A DNA stretch of 55,466 nucleotides. Origin: Sporichthyaceae bacterium. Lineage in GTDB: Bacteria > Actinomycetota > Actinomycetes > Sporichthyales > Sporichthyaceae. This document shows, piece after piece, positions 25,359-35,568 of this stretch. The position numbers and the translations under genes are program-made. The notes below the pieces were generated by a model. That model made no database searches. It was not told where the DNA came from and saw nothing but the letters and a program-made list of their open reading frames with translations. Within the stretch, counting starts at the first letter, position 1, and every line of letters begins with the position of its first letter. The DNA lies in the NCBI GenBank assembly GCA_036493475.1, contig DASXPS010000116.1:1-55466 (forward strand), given 5' to 3'.

Positions 25359-25463
25359 TCGTCTCGGGGTCTCTGTGTGTGCGGAAAGCGCACACCTACT
25401 CGCCTCGCATCACAGAGCGACGCTCCGCGTCGCGAACGGGTCGCGGCGCTTCGCGCGCGACCC
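25319..25463. repeat. Array of four consecutive near-perfect hairpins
   Basis: Four inverted repeats follow one another: a 16-bp perfect stem (25319-25334 with 25343-25358); GTGTGCG/CGCACAC around GAAAG (25377-25395); GCGACGC/GCGTCGC around TCC (25417-25433); and an 11-bp stem with one bulged G (25438-25463). The first could end a transcript. Four in 145 bp exceed what one terminator needs. Confidence 0.85.
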
Positions 25464-25550
25464 CTACGCGCCTGGCGACACTCCGCGCGTGCACTCCGCC
25501 GCACGCCGCCCGCCGCCCGCACGCCCCGCGCCCCCGCCGCGCGTCACGCC

Positions 25551-25666
25551 GCCCAGAAGGTCACCGCCTGGGTGACCTCCCGCCGCGCGCCCACGCCGCG
25601 CGCCCAAGCCGCCTACCTATCGCGCCCAGAAGGTCACCGCCTGGGTGACCTCCCGCCGCGCGCCCA
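25551..25666. repeat. Two direct copies of a hairpin-containing segment
   Basis: A 43-bp segment at 25551-25593 recurs almost exactly at 25624-25666, a period of 73 bp. Each copy contains the perfect 8-bp inverted repeat AGGTCACC-GCCTG-GGTGACCT (25558-25578 and 25631-25651). No coding potential was accepted here. Confidence 0.9.
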
Positions 25667-25787
25667 AGCCGCGCGCGCCCACGCCGCGTGCGGTCTACCG
25701 CGGCCATGGATGCGAGTTGCGCCCAGTGGGGCGATCGCGGCGCCTCTGGTGTCACTGACGTCGCGACCTGCATCTGGGGTCGTGGCG

Positions 25788-26046
25788 CCCCAAGCTTGAC
25801 CAGCCCCAGGAGCCTCAGCCGACCCACCACCCCCGCACCTGACCCACCGCCCAAGCCCGCCCCCGCCCCCGCTCCAGGCCGCTCTGACCGTCGCGTGGGC
25901 CAGGCGTAGGACCCCCTCGTTCCCCGCCCGCCCCAAGCTTGACCAGCCCCAGGAGCCTCAACCGCCCCACCGCCCGCACCTCACCCACCGCCCGAACCCG
26001 CACCCCGCTCCAGGCCGCTCTGACCGTCGCGTGGGCCAGGCGTAGG
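25788..26046. repeat. Two direct copies of a segment of about 120 bp
   Basis: Copy 1 runs about 25788-25910 and copy 2 about 25931-26046. Both start CCCCAAGCTTGACCAGCCCC and end GTGGGCCAGGCGTAGG. Copy 2 lacks a few bases in its C-rich middle. The near-identity of the two ends suggests recent duplication. The frames across it are Pro/Arg-rich and look non-coding. Confidence 0.9.
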
Positions 26047-26065
26047 AGCCCTGGGTCGCCCCGCT

Positions 26066-26182
26066 CGCTCATTCATGATCTGCGGGTGCTCTCTCATACG
26101 CCGGGCGTCATTGCGAGCGCCATTTCGGGCCCAAGAGTGACGCTTGGCGTATGACAGTCCCCGCTCCAATCATGAATGAGCG
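26066..26182. repeat. Long imperfect palindrome upstream of smc
   Basis: Outer arms CGCTCATTCATGAT (26066-26079) and ATCATGAATGAGCG (26169-26182) match over 14 bp. Inside them, a second pair of 22-bp arms (26092-26113 and 26135-26156) matches at 18 of 22 positions, with core TCATACGCC and GGCGTATGA. The loop is about 21 bp. The whole can fold as one cruciform or RNA hairpin. It is less GC-rich than its surroundings. The inner core recurs at 55447-55466. Confidence 0.9.
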
Positions 26183-26240
26183 GAGGGGAGGGGCCGTCCG
26201 GCGATCACTTTCGCCTCATTGGTATCGGCGTGGTGCGGCA

Positions 26241-26271
26241 TTCGGTGTGGCGTTATGTCAGCGGCTAGTGT
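26241..26271 (+). promoter_or_regulatory. Candidate smc promoter
   Basis: TAGTGT (26266-26271) fits TAnnnT and lies 31 nt before the smc GTG. TTCGGT (26241-26246) is a weak -35 at 19 bp. The palindrome ends about 60 bp upstream. Confidence 0.35.
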
Positions 26272-26301
26272 CGGGCGGAGCCGACTCGGGGGACACTGTC
26301 C

Positions 26302-29300
26302 GTGCATCTGAAAACCCTTACCCTGCGGGGTTTCAAGTCGTTTGCGTCGGCCACGACGCTGCGGTTTGAGCCGGGGATCACCTGTGTCGTGGGGCCCAAT
26401 GGCTCGGGCAAGTCCAATGTGGTGGACGCCCTGTCGTGGGTGATGGGGGAGCAGGGGGCGAAGTCGCTGCGCGGCGGCAAGATGGAGGACGTCATCTTTG
26501 CCGGCACGGCGGGTCGGCCGCCGTTGGGGCGCGCGGAGGTGGCGCTGACCATCGACAACACCGATGGGGCGCTGCCGATCGACTACGCCGAGGTGACCAT
26601 CACGCGGACCATGTTCCGCAACGGTGGGTCCGAATACGCGATCAATGGGGACTCCTGCCGCTTGCTGGATATTCAGGAGTTGCTGTCGGACTCCGGTATT
26701 GGCCGCGAGATGCACGTGATCGTGGGGCAGGGGCAACTTGACGCGGTCCTGTCGGCGTCGCCGGAGGAGCGCCGCGGGTTTATCGAGGAGGCTGCGGGCG
26801 TCCTCAAGCACCGCAAGCGCAAGGAGAAGGCGCTTCGCAAGCTCGACGCCATGCAGGCGAATCTGACCCGGGTCTCCGACCTGGTGACCGAGCTGCGCCG
26901 GCAACTGAAGCCGTTGGGCAAGCAGGCGGAGGTGGCGCGGCGGGCGGCGGTGGTGCAGGCCGATCTGCGCGATGCGCGGCTGCGACTGCTGGCCGACGAC
27001 CTGCTCGCGCTGCGCGCCAACCTCGAGGCGGAGGTGGCCGACGAGGCCGCGCTACGGGAGCGGCAGGCGGAGGTGGAGGGGCAGCTCGCTGCGGTCCGTG
27101 ACCGGGAGACGGCGACCGGCGCACGCCTTGGTGAGGCCGCGCCGGAACTGGCCGCCGCGCAGGAGACCTGGTACCGGCTCTCCGCGCTGCGTGAGCGTTT
27201 GTCCGGCACCGGCAGGCTCGCGGGTGAGCGGGTCCGCCTGCTCGCCGCCGACCCGGAGGACAACCGTCCGGGGCGGGACCCCGATCAGATGCAGCGCGAC
27301 GCGGAGGAGATCCGCGCCCAGGAGGCCGACCTGGCCGACGGCGTCGAGCTGTCCCGCCGGACGCTCACCGACGCGGTCAACACCCGCAAGCAACTCGAGG
27401 ACGAGCTCGCCACCGAGGAACGTCGCGTCGCCAGCGGGCTGCGCGCCGCCGCAGACCGCCGCGAGGGCCTGGCCCGGCTGCAGGGAAAGGTCAACAGCCT
27501 GCGCGCCCGCGCCGCCGCCGCAGCGCAGGAGATCGGCCGGTTGACCGCCGGGCTGACCGAGGCCGAGGCGCGCGCGGAACGGGCCGAGGCGGAGTTCGGC
27601 GAGATCGAGGGCCAGGCCGCGGGGCTCAACAAGGGCGAGGTCGACCTCGACGAGGCCTACGAGGCGGCCGCGGCCGTTCTCGCCGGGGCCGAGGAGACAC
27701 TCAAGGACCTGCGGCAGCGGGACCGGGAGGCCGAGCGGGAACGCACCGCGTTGCGCACCCGGAAGGAAACCCTGGAACTCAGCCTCGCCCGCCGGGACGG
27801 CGCCGCGGTACTGCTCGCCGCCCCCGACGATCACGGCGTGGTCGGCTCGGTCGCCCGCATGCTCACCGTGTCCACCGGCCATGAGACCGCGGTGTCCGCG
27901 GCGCTGGCCGGGGCCTCCGACGCGGTCGCCGTCGCCTCCCTACAGGCTGCGGCCGCCACCCTGGCACACCTCAAGACCACCGATGCCGGGCAGGCGCACC
28001 TGGTGGTCACCCACGCCGCGGCCGCCACGGGCGCCGAACGCAGCACGCCGCCGGGCACCACGCCGCTGCTCGGCCTGGTCGCCGCCCCGGCCTCGCTGCG
28101 GGCCACCGTGCAGGCGTTGCTCGCCGACTGGCTGCTGGTGCCCGACCTGGCCACGGCCGCGGACGTGGTCGGTGCCCACCCCTGGGCCCGCGCGGTCACC
28201 CCGGATGGGGACGTGCTCACCGCGCACCGGGCCGCGGGTGGTTCGGCGAGCCCGCCGAGCCTGCTGACCATCCAGTCCGCCGTGGATGAGGCCGCCGCCG
28301 CACTGGCCGAGGCCGAGACGCTGACCGAGACGTTGCATGCGGACCTGGCCCACGCGGAGGCCGCCCGGGCGGCGGCTGCCGCGGCCGCCGCGGAGGCGCT
28401 GGACAAGCTCAATGAATCCGACGCCGGCCTGGCCGCGTTGGCCGAGCAATTGGGCCGGCTGGGCGCCGCCGCCCGCGGTGCCCGCGCCGAGACCGAGCGG
28501 CTGGCCGCTGCGGTCACCGCTGCCGAGCAGGCGCGCGACGCCGATTTGGTGGGCCTGGCCGAGCTGGAGGAGCGGCTCGAGCAGGCCGAGCGGGACCCGG
28601 TCGAGACCGACGTCGGCACCGAGGAGCGGGACCGGTTGGCCGGGGCCTGCACCACCGCCCGGGCCGCCGAACTGGAGGCCCGTCTGGCGGTCCGCACCGG
28701 CGAGGAGCGCGTCGCGGGTCTGGCCGGTCGCGCCGACGCCCTGCTGCGTGCCGCCGCCGCGGAGCGCGCGGCCCGCGAACGGGCGGCGGCCCGGCAGATC
28801 GAGCGCGCACGCGCGGGTCGGGTGGCCGCCGCGGTCGCCATCGCGGTCACCCACTGCCTCGGGCTGCTGGAGGCGTCACTGGGTACCGCGGCCGAGCAGC
28901 GCGCCGCCGCCGAGGAGTCCCGCCGCAAACTGGAGACAGAGCTCGCCGAGCTGCGCAGCGCCGAGCGGGGGTTGGATGCCGAGCTGAACCGGCTCACCGA
29001 CTCCGTGCACCGCGACGAGGTGGCCCGCGCCGAGCACCGGCTGCGCATCGAGGGCCTGGAGCAGCGCGCCGTCGAAGAGCTGGGCATCGCGCCCGACGCG
29101 CTGATCGCCGAGTACGGCCCGGACCAGTTGGTGCCGGTGCTGGCCGAGGTGCCGGACGCCGAGGGCGGCGCGGTCACGCTGTCCGAGGAGCCCGTCAGTC
29201 TGGTGCCGTTCGTGCGCCCCGACCAGGAGAAGCGGCTACGGGCCGCCGAGCGGGCCCTGGCCCTGCTGGGCAAGGTGAACCCCCTCGCGTTGGAGGAGTT

Positions 29301-29874
29301 CGCCGCTTTGGAGGAGCGCAGCAGCTTCCTCACCACGCAACTGGAGGACCTCAAGAAGTCCCAGCGCGACCTGCTCACCGTCATCGCCGAGGTGGACGCG
29401 CGGGTCCAGCAGGTGTTCACCGCCGCCTGGCTGGACGTGCAGCGGGAGTTCGAGGGCGTGTTCTCCCGGCTGTTCCCGGGCGGCGAGGGCCGGCTGCTGC
29501 TCACCGATCCCGACGACATGCTGACCACCGGCATCGAGGTGGAGGCCCGCCCGCCCGGCAAGAAGGTCAAGCGGCTCTCGCTGCTGTCCGGTGGTGAGCG
29601 CGCCCTGGTCGCGGTCGCGCTGCTGGTCGCCATCTTCCGGGCCCGGCCCAGTCCGTTCTACGTCCTCGACGAGGTCGAGGCGGCGTTGGACGACACCAAC
29701 CTGGGTCGGCTGCTCACGATCATGGAGGAGTTGCGCGACTCCAGCCAGCTGATCGTGATCACCCACCAGAAGCGCACGATGGAGGTCGCCGACGCGCTGT
29801 ACGGCGTCTCCATGCGCGGCGACGGGGTGACCACGGTGATCAGCCAACGACTGCGTGAGGACCAGCCGGTCTGA
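26302..29874 (+). CDS. smc: Chromosome segregation protein SMC
   Basis: A 1190-aa condensin ATPase that compacts and segregates the chromosome with ScpA/ScpB. Order: N-terminal Walker A GPNGSGKSNVVDALSWVMGE (from residue 31), a long coiled coil, a hinge around residues 500-660, the returning coiled coil, and a C-terminal head with the ABC signature LSGGERALVAVALL, Walker B YVLDEVEAALDDTN and the switch His in VITHQKRTME. Full length for the family. The start is GTG with a GGGGGA purine stretch upstream. The hinge and coils are unusually Ala-rich, as in other actinobacterial SMCs. Confidence 0.98.
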   Translation: MHLKTLTLRGFKSFASATTLRFEPGITCVVGPNGSGKSNVVDALSWVMGEQGAKSLRGGKMEDVIFAGTAGRPPLGRAEVALTIDNTDGALPIDYAEVTITRTMFRNGGSEYAINGDSCRLLDIQELLSDSGIGREMHVIVGQGQLDAVLSASPEERRGFIEEAAGVLKHRKRKEKALRKLDAMQANLTRVSDLVTELRRQLKPLGKQAEVARRAAVVQADLRDARLRLLADDLLALRANLEAEVADEAALRERQAEVEGQLAAVRDRETATGARLGEAAPELAAAQETWYRLSALRERLSGTGRLAGERVRLLAADPEDNRPGRDPDQMQRDAEEIRAQEADLADGVELSRRTLTDAVNTRKQLEDELATEERRVASGLRAAADRREGLARLQGKVNSLRARAAAAAQEIGRLTAGLTEAEARAERAEAEFGEIEGQAAGLNKGEVDLDEAYEAAAAVLAGAEETLKDLRQRDREAERERTALRTRKETLELSLARRDGAAVLLAAPDDHGVVGSVARMLTVSTGHETAVSAALAGASDAVAVASLQAAAATLAHLKTTDAGQAHLVVTHAAAATGAERSTPPGTTPLLGLVAAPASLRATVQALLADWLLVPDLATAADVVGAHPWARAVTPDGDVLTAHRAAGGSASPPSLLTIQSAVDEAAAALAEAETLTETLHADLAHAEAARAAAAAAAAEALDKLNESDAGLAALAEQLGRLGAAARGARAETERLAAAVTAAEQARDADLVGLAELEERLEQAERDPVETDVGTEERDRLAGACTTARAAELEARLAVRTGEERVAGLAGRADALLRAAAAERAARERAAARQIERARAGRVAAAVAIAVTHCLGLLEASLGTAAEQRAAAEESRRKLETELAELRSAERGLDAELNRLTDSVHRDEVARAEHRLRIEGLEQRAVEELGIAPDALIAEYGPDQLVPVLAEVPDAEGGAVTLSEEPVSLVPFVRPDQEKRLRAAERALALLGKVNPLALEEFAALEERSSFLTTQLEDLKKSQRDLLTVIAEVDARVQQVFTAAWLDVQREFEGVFSRLFPGGEGRLLLTDPDDMLTTGIEVEARPPGKKVKRLSLLSGGERALVAVALLVAIFRARPSPFYVLDEVEAALDDTNLGRLLTIMEELRDSSQLIVITHQKRTMEVADALYGVSMRGDGVTTVISQRLREDQPV

Positions 29875-29907
29875 CCCCGGCTGGGCCGCGCCCGGGATGA
29901 TGCTGAC

Positions 29908-30534
29908 GTGAGTGCACCCAACGGCGTCGCGGCCTTCCTGTTCGACGTGGACGGCGTGCTGCGCGTGTGGGACGGCTCGCAGGTCGAGGCCATCGAGCGG
30001 CTCTACGGCGTGGAGCCGGGCACCCTCACCGCGGTGGCCTACCACCCCGACCGGTTCGGCCCGGCATTGTTGGGTCGGATCACCGACCAGGACTGGCGCG
30101 CTGCGGTGGCCGCCGCGATGGTGCCCATCTGCGGCGATGTCGGTAAGGCCATCGACTGCGTCGCGGACTGGAGTGCCCGCCACGGGCACATCGACCCCGA
30201 CGTGCTGGACGTGATCACCGGGCTGCGGACCGAAGGGTTCACGGTCGGACTGATCGCCAATGCCACCGACCGGTTGCGCTTCGACCTGGTGGAACTCGAG
30301 GTGGCCGAAAAGGTCGACACCATCATCGACTCCGCCCACGAGGGCGTGGCCAAACCGGACGCCGGTATTTTCCTGCGGGCTGCGGAAATACTTGAGGCTC
30401 GCCCACAGGCATGCTTGTACGTCGGGGCGCGCCCCGAGCACGTCGCCGGCGCCGAGCGCATCGGCATGAAAGGGCACCTGTACGACGGCGTGGAAGGACT
30501 GCGCACCATGCTGGAGCGGTTACCCGCGAAGTGA
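29908..30534 (+). CDS. HAD-like protein lacking motif IV acids
   Basis: A 208-aa protein with the haloacid dehalogenase fold. Motif I FDVDGVL keeps both Asp residues (the usual Thr is Val), motif II is ANAT, and motif III Lys lies in AKPDAGIF. Motif IV, normally VGDS or VDDR with one or two Mg-binding Asp, reads YVGARPEHVAGA: no acid remains. Catalysis may therefore be lost or altered, leaving a binding role. It lies between smc and ftsY on the same strand, with a GTG start 33 nt after smc. Substrate unknown. Confidence 0.8.
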   Translation: MSAPNGVAAFLFDVDGVLRVWDGSQVEAIERLYGVEPGTLTAVAYHPDRFGPALLGRITDQDWRAAVAAAMVPICGDVGKAIDCVADWSARHGHIDPDVLDVITGLRTEGFTVGLIANATDRLRFDLVELEVAEKVDTIIDSAHEGVAKPDAGIFLRAAEILEARPQACLYVGARPEHVAGAERIGMKGHLYDGVEGLRTMLERLPAK

Positions 30535-30582
30535 CACAGCTCGGTCCGGGGTCACCAGATATCTCAACCTCTCGGGGTCGGT

Positions 30583-31752
30583 GTGGAATACCTGATCGTC
30601 ACGATCGTCGTCGTCATGCTGGCCTGTGCCGTCGTGGCCGGACTGGTGGGCGCCGGGCTGCGCGGCCGGCCGTCTCGCGACACCGAGGTCGAGACCCCGA
30701 AGGCTGCGCCGACCGCCCCGCCGAAGGCCAAGCCCACCCAGCCGCCCCCGGCGCAGGTCGACGAGGTCGCGACCACGCTGGAGTCGGTCGAGTCGCTGCT
30801 CGAAGCGCCCCCGCTCGACGTCCCCGAACCGACTGCCGGCCGACTGGTGCGGCTGCGTTCTCGGCTGGCCCGCTCGCAGGGCACCTTCGGCAAGGGCCTG
30901 CTCACCCTGCTCTCCCGCGATGTGCTCGACGAGGACACCTGGCAGGAGATCGAGGAGACGCTGCTGTCCGCGGACATCGGCGTCGGCCCGACCGGTGAGC
31001 TGATGGAGCGGCTGCGCACCGCGGCGCGGGTGGAGGGGGCGCGCACACCGCAGGCCGCGCGGCAGCTGCTGCGCACCGAATTGCTCGCGTTGATCGACGT
31101 CACCATGGATCGGTCGTTGCACGCGGTGCGCGCCAACGGCCAGCGGCCCTCGGTGACCCTGGTGGTCGGCGTCAACGGCACCGGCAAGACCACCACCACG
31201 GGCAAGCTGGCCCGGGTTTTGGTCGCCGACGGGCGCACCGTGGTGCTCGGCGCCGCGGACACCTTCCGGGCCGCCGCCGCGGACCAGCTGCAGACCTGGG
31301 GGAACCGCGTCGGGGCACGGACCGTGCGCGGCCCCGAGGGCGGGGACCCGGCCAGTGTCGCCTTCGACGCGGTCAAGCAGGCCGCCGGCGACGACGTGGA
31401 TGCGGTGCTCATCGATACCGCCGGTCGACTGCACACCAAGGCGGGGCTGATGGACGAGCTCGGCAAGGTGAAGCGGGTGGTGGAGAAGCAGAGCCCGGTG
31501 CACGAGGTGTTGCTCGTGCTGGACGCCACCACCGGCCAGAACGGCCTGATCCAGGCCCGGGTGTTCACCGAGGTGGTCGACGTCACCGGCGTGGTGTTGA
31601 GCAAGCTGGACGGCACCGCCAAGGGCGGCATCGTGATCGCCGTGCAGCGCGACCTCGGCGTGCCGGTGAAGTTGGTCGGCCTCGGCGAGGGTCCGGACGA
31701 CCTTGCGCCGTTCGAGCCCGAGGCGTTCGTGGACGCCCTGTTGGCGGACTGA
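30583..31752 (+). CDS. ftsY: Signal recognition particle receptor FtsY
   Basis: A 389-aa SRP receptor GTPase that delivers ribosome-SRP complexes to the membrane translocon. The N-terminus is a single membrane helix (LIVTIVVVMLACAVVAGLVG) followed by a Pro/Ala-rich linker, as in other actinobacteria. The N domain and G domain follow: GVNGTGKTTTTGKLAR (G1), DTFRAAAADQLQ (insertion box), DTAGRLHTK (G3), TKLDGTAKGG (G4). The GTG start begins the membrane helix. The partner ffh is encoded 6 kb downstream. Confidence 0.97.
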   Translation: MEYLIVTIVVVMLACAVVAGLVGAGLRGRPSRDTEVETPKAAPTAPPKAKPTQPPPAQVDEVATTLESVESLLEAPPLDVPEPTAGRLVRLRSRLARSQGTFGKGLLTLLSRDVLDEDTWQEIEETLLSADIGVGPTGELMERLRTAARVEGARTPQAARQLLRTELLALIDVTMDRSLHAVRANGQRPSVTLVVGVNGTGKTTTTGKLARVLVADGRTVVLGAADTFRAAAADQLQTWGNRVGARTVRGPEGGDPASVAFDAVKQAAGDDVDAVLIDTAGRLHTKAGLMDELGKVKRVVEKQSPVHEVLLVLDATTGQNGLIQARVFTEVVDVTGVVLSKLDGTAKGGIVIAVQRDLGVPVKLVGLGEGPDDLAPFEPEAFVDALLAD

Positions 31753-31759
31753 GGGCGAG

Positions 31760-31806
31760 TTAATCCAGATGTAACACCCGTGCGCCATCGGTGATCTTGC
31801 CGAAAC
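31760..31806 (+). promoter_or_regulatory. GlnR-like boxes upstream of amtB1
   Basis: GTGAT-n6-GAAAC (31791-31806) matches the actinobacterial GlnR half-site pair gTnAc-n6-GaAAc. A weaker pair TTAAT-n6-GTAAC lies at 31760-31775, and GTGCG sits 11 bp before GTGAT. GlnR activates ammonium uptake genes under nitrogen limitation in Streptomyces (established knowledge). Confidence 0.7.
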
Positions 31807-31897
31807 ATGTCCGGCCGCTCGGTGAAACGGAGCATCGGCACGCTCTGGCGAATATGTGATCGCCACCCTGCCTCGCGGCAGGAAGGAGCACTGCCGG

Positions 31898-33705
<1,808 letters not shown>

Positions 33706-33717
33706 ATCCGCTGCACC

Positions 33718-33752
33718 AACGGCCCGCCCGGCACCCTGCCGGGCGGGCCGTT
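33718..33752 (+). terminator. Terminator after glnK1
   Basis: A perfect 16-bp stem (33718-33733 with 33737-33752) closed by CCC, 12 nt after the glnK1 stop. There is no T-tract beyond the two T at the end of the arm. It separates the two amtB-glnK cassettes. Confidence 0.88.
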
Positions 33753-33772
33753 CAGGTTCGCTCCGCCCGCTT

Positions 33773-33799
33773 GTGCGTGTTGCGTGATCCCGACGAAAC
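33773..33799 (+). promoter_or_regulatory. GlnR-like box upstream of amtB2
   Basis: GTGCG-n6-GTGAT-n6-GAAAC spans 33773-33799, the same three elements at the same 11-bp spacing as before amtB1. The bases around it are also shared: both read GTGATCnnGnCGAAACAT and then GGCCG. TACGTT further downstream (33818-33823) could be the -10. The second cassette therefore seems to carry its own nitrogen-regulated promoter. Confidence 0.7.
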
Positions 33800-33861
33800 A
33801 TTCGGCCGACCTGACGGTACGTTCAGCGCGGACTGTCGCGCCCCACTGCCGGAGGACGCCC

Positions 33862-35178
33862 ATGCCTCAGATCAACGCTGCCGACACCGCCTGGCTGTTG
33901 GCCGCCACCACCCTGGTGATGTTGATGGTCCCCGGACTGGCGATCTTCTACGGGGGCATGGTCCGGGCCCGCAGTGTGCTCAACACGATGATGATGACGT
34001 TCGTGACGCTGGGGATCGTCACCCTCGTCTGGGTGCTCTGGGGCTACAGCCTTGCGTTCGGCAAGGACCACGGCCACGGATTGATCGGCGGCTTTCACGA
34101 GGTCGGCCTGAAGAACACCATGGACCAGGTCTATGGCACCGTGCCCACGCCGGTGTTCGCGATGTTCCAGCTGATGTTCGCGCTGGTGACCTGCGCGCTG
34201 GTGTCCGGGTCGATCGTGGACCGGGCCAAGTTCAGCACCTGGTGCGTGTTCACCGTCATCTGGACCACGGTGGTCTACGCGCCCATGGCGCACTGGGTGT
34301 TCTTCTCCGACGGCGGCAACGGCGGCTGGATCATCGACCGATTGCACGTCTACGACTTCGCGGGCGGCACCGCGGTCGAGATCAACTCCGGCGCCTCGGG
34401 GCTGGCCCTGGCGCTGATCCTCGGGCCGCGGCTGGGGTGGAAGAAGGACCCGATGCGCCCGCACAACCTGCCGTTGGTGATGCTCGGCGCCGGTCTGTTG
34501 TGGTTCGGCTGGTTCGGCTTCAACGCCGGATCGGCGTTGGGCGCCAACGCGCAGGCGGGCCTGGCGCTGGTCAACACGCAGATCGCCGGCGCGCTGGGCA
34601 TCATGGGTTGGTTGGCGGTGGAACGGCTGCGCGACGGCACCTTCACCTCCTTCGGTGCCGCCTCCGGGGCCGTCGCCGGACTGGTGGCGATCACCCCGTC
34701 CTGCGGGTCGATCACCCCGGTCGGTGCGCTCGCGGTGGGCGCGATCGCCGGCGCGGTCTGCTCGTTCGCGGTCACCGTGAAGTACCGGGCCGGCTACGAC
34801 GACTCCCTCGACGTTGCGGGGGTGCACATGATCGGCGGCATCGTGGGCCTGCTGATGATCGGCCTGGTGTGCAGCGCGCAGGCCACCGGCATCCTCACCC
34901 CGGACAAGGGCGACGGCGTGGACGGACTGCTCTACGGCGGCGGCCTGGAACAGCTCGGCCGACAGTCGGTGGCGGTCGTCGCGGCCCTGGCCTACTCGTT
35001 CACGGTGACCCTGCTGATCGGCTGGGCGCTGCACAAGATCATGGGCTTCCGGATCGAGCGCGACCACGAGATCTCCGGGGTGGACCTCGCCCTGCACGCG
35101 GAGACCGCGTACGAACTCACGCCCGCTGGTGCCTCCACCGGGCGGATGACCGTATCGTCGCTGGGCAGTGACGGCTGA
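33862..35178 (+). CDS. amtB: Ammonium transporter AmtB, copy 2 (Glu/His pore)
   Basis: A 438-aa Amt-family channel paralogous to copy 1 but shorter, lacking the external insertion near residue 90 and the Pro-rich tail. Gating and helix motifs are intact ([25 protein letters not shown]). The first twin-His position is Glu: GGTAVEINSG, E173, codon GAG at 34378-34380. The second His is kept (VAGVHMIGG, H322). A Glu at this position is known from fungal Mep1/Mep3 transporters, whose transport properties differ from twin-His forms (established knowledge). GGAGGA precedes the ATG. glnK2 follows after 18 nt. Confidence 0.97.
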   Translation: MPQINAADTAWLLAATTLVMLMVPGLAIFYGGMVRARSVLNTMMMTFVTLGIVTLVWVLWGYSLAFGKDHGHGLIGGFHEVGLKNTMDQVYGTVPTPVFAMFQLMFALVTCALVSGSIVDRAKFSTWCVFTVIWTTVVYAPMAHWVFFSDGGNGGWIIDRLHVYDFAGGTAVEINSGASGLALALILGPRLGWKKDPMRPHNLPLVMLGAGLLWFGWFGFNAGSALGANAQAGLALVNTQIAGALGIMGWLAVERLRDGTFTSFGAASGAVAGLVAITPSCGSITPVGALAVGAIAGAVCSFAVTVKYRAGYDDSLDVAGVHMIGGIVGLLMIGLVCSAQATGILTPDKGDGVDGLLYGGGLEQLGRQSVAVVAALAYSFTVTLLIGWALHKIMGFRIERDHEISGVDLALHAETAYELTPAGASTGRMTVSSLGSDG

Positions 35179-35535
<357 letters not shown>

Positions 35536-35568
35536 GCCCGCTGAGCTGACGACACATCAGGAATGCCG

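Noticed and set aside
25121-25936. Several open frames of 70-175 codons in the pre-smc region
   Set aside because: They are Arg/Pro/Ala-rich, cross repeats and hairpins in all phases, and lack ribosome-binding sites. The stretch is better explained as repeat DNA.
27831-29633. A 600-codon Ser/Ala/Arg-rich open frame opposite smc
   Set aside because: Low-complexity composition and full overlap with the conserved SMC coding frame mark it as a shadow.
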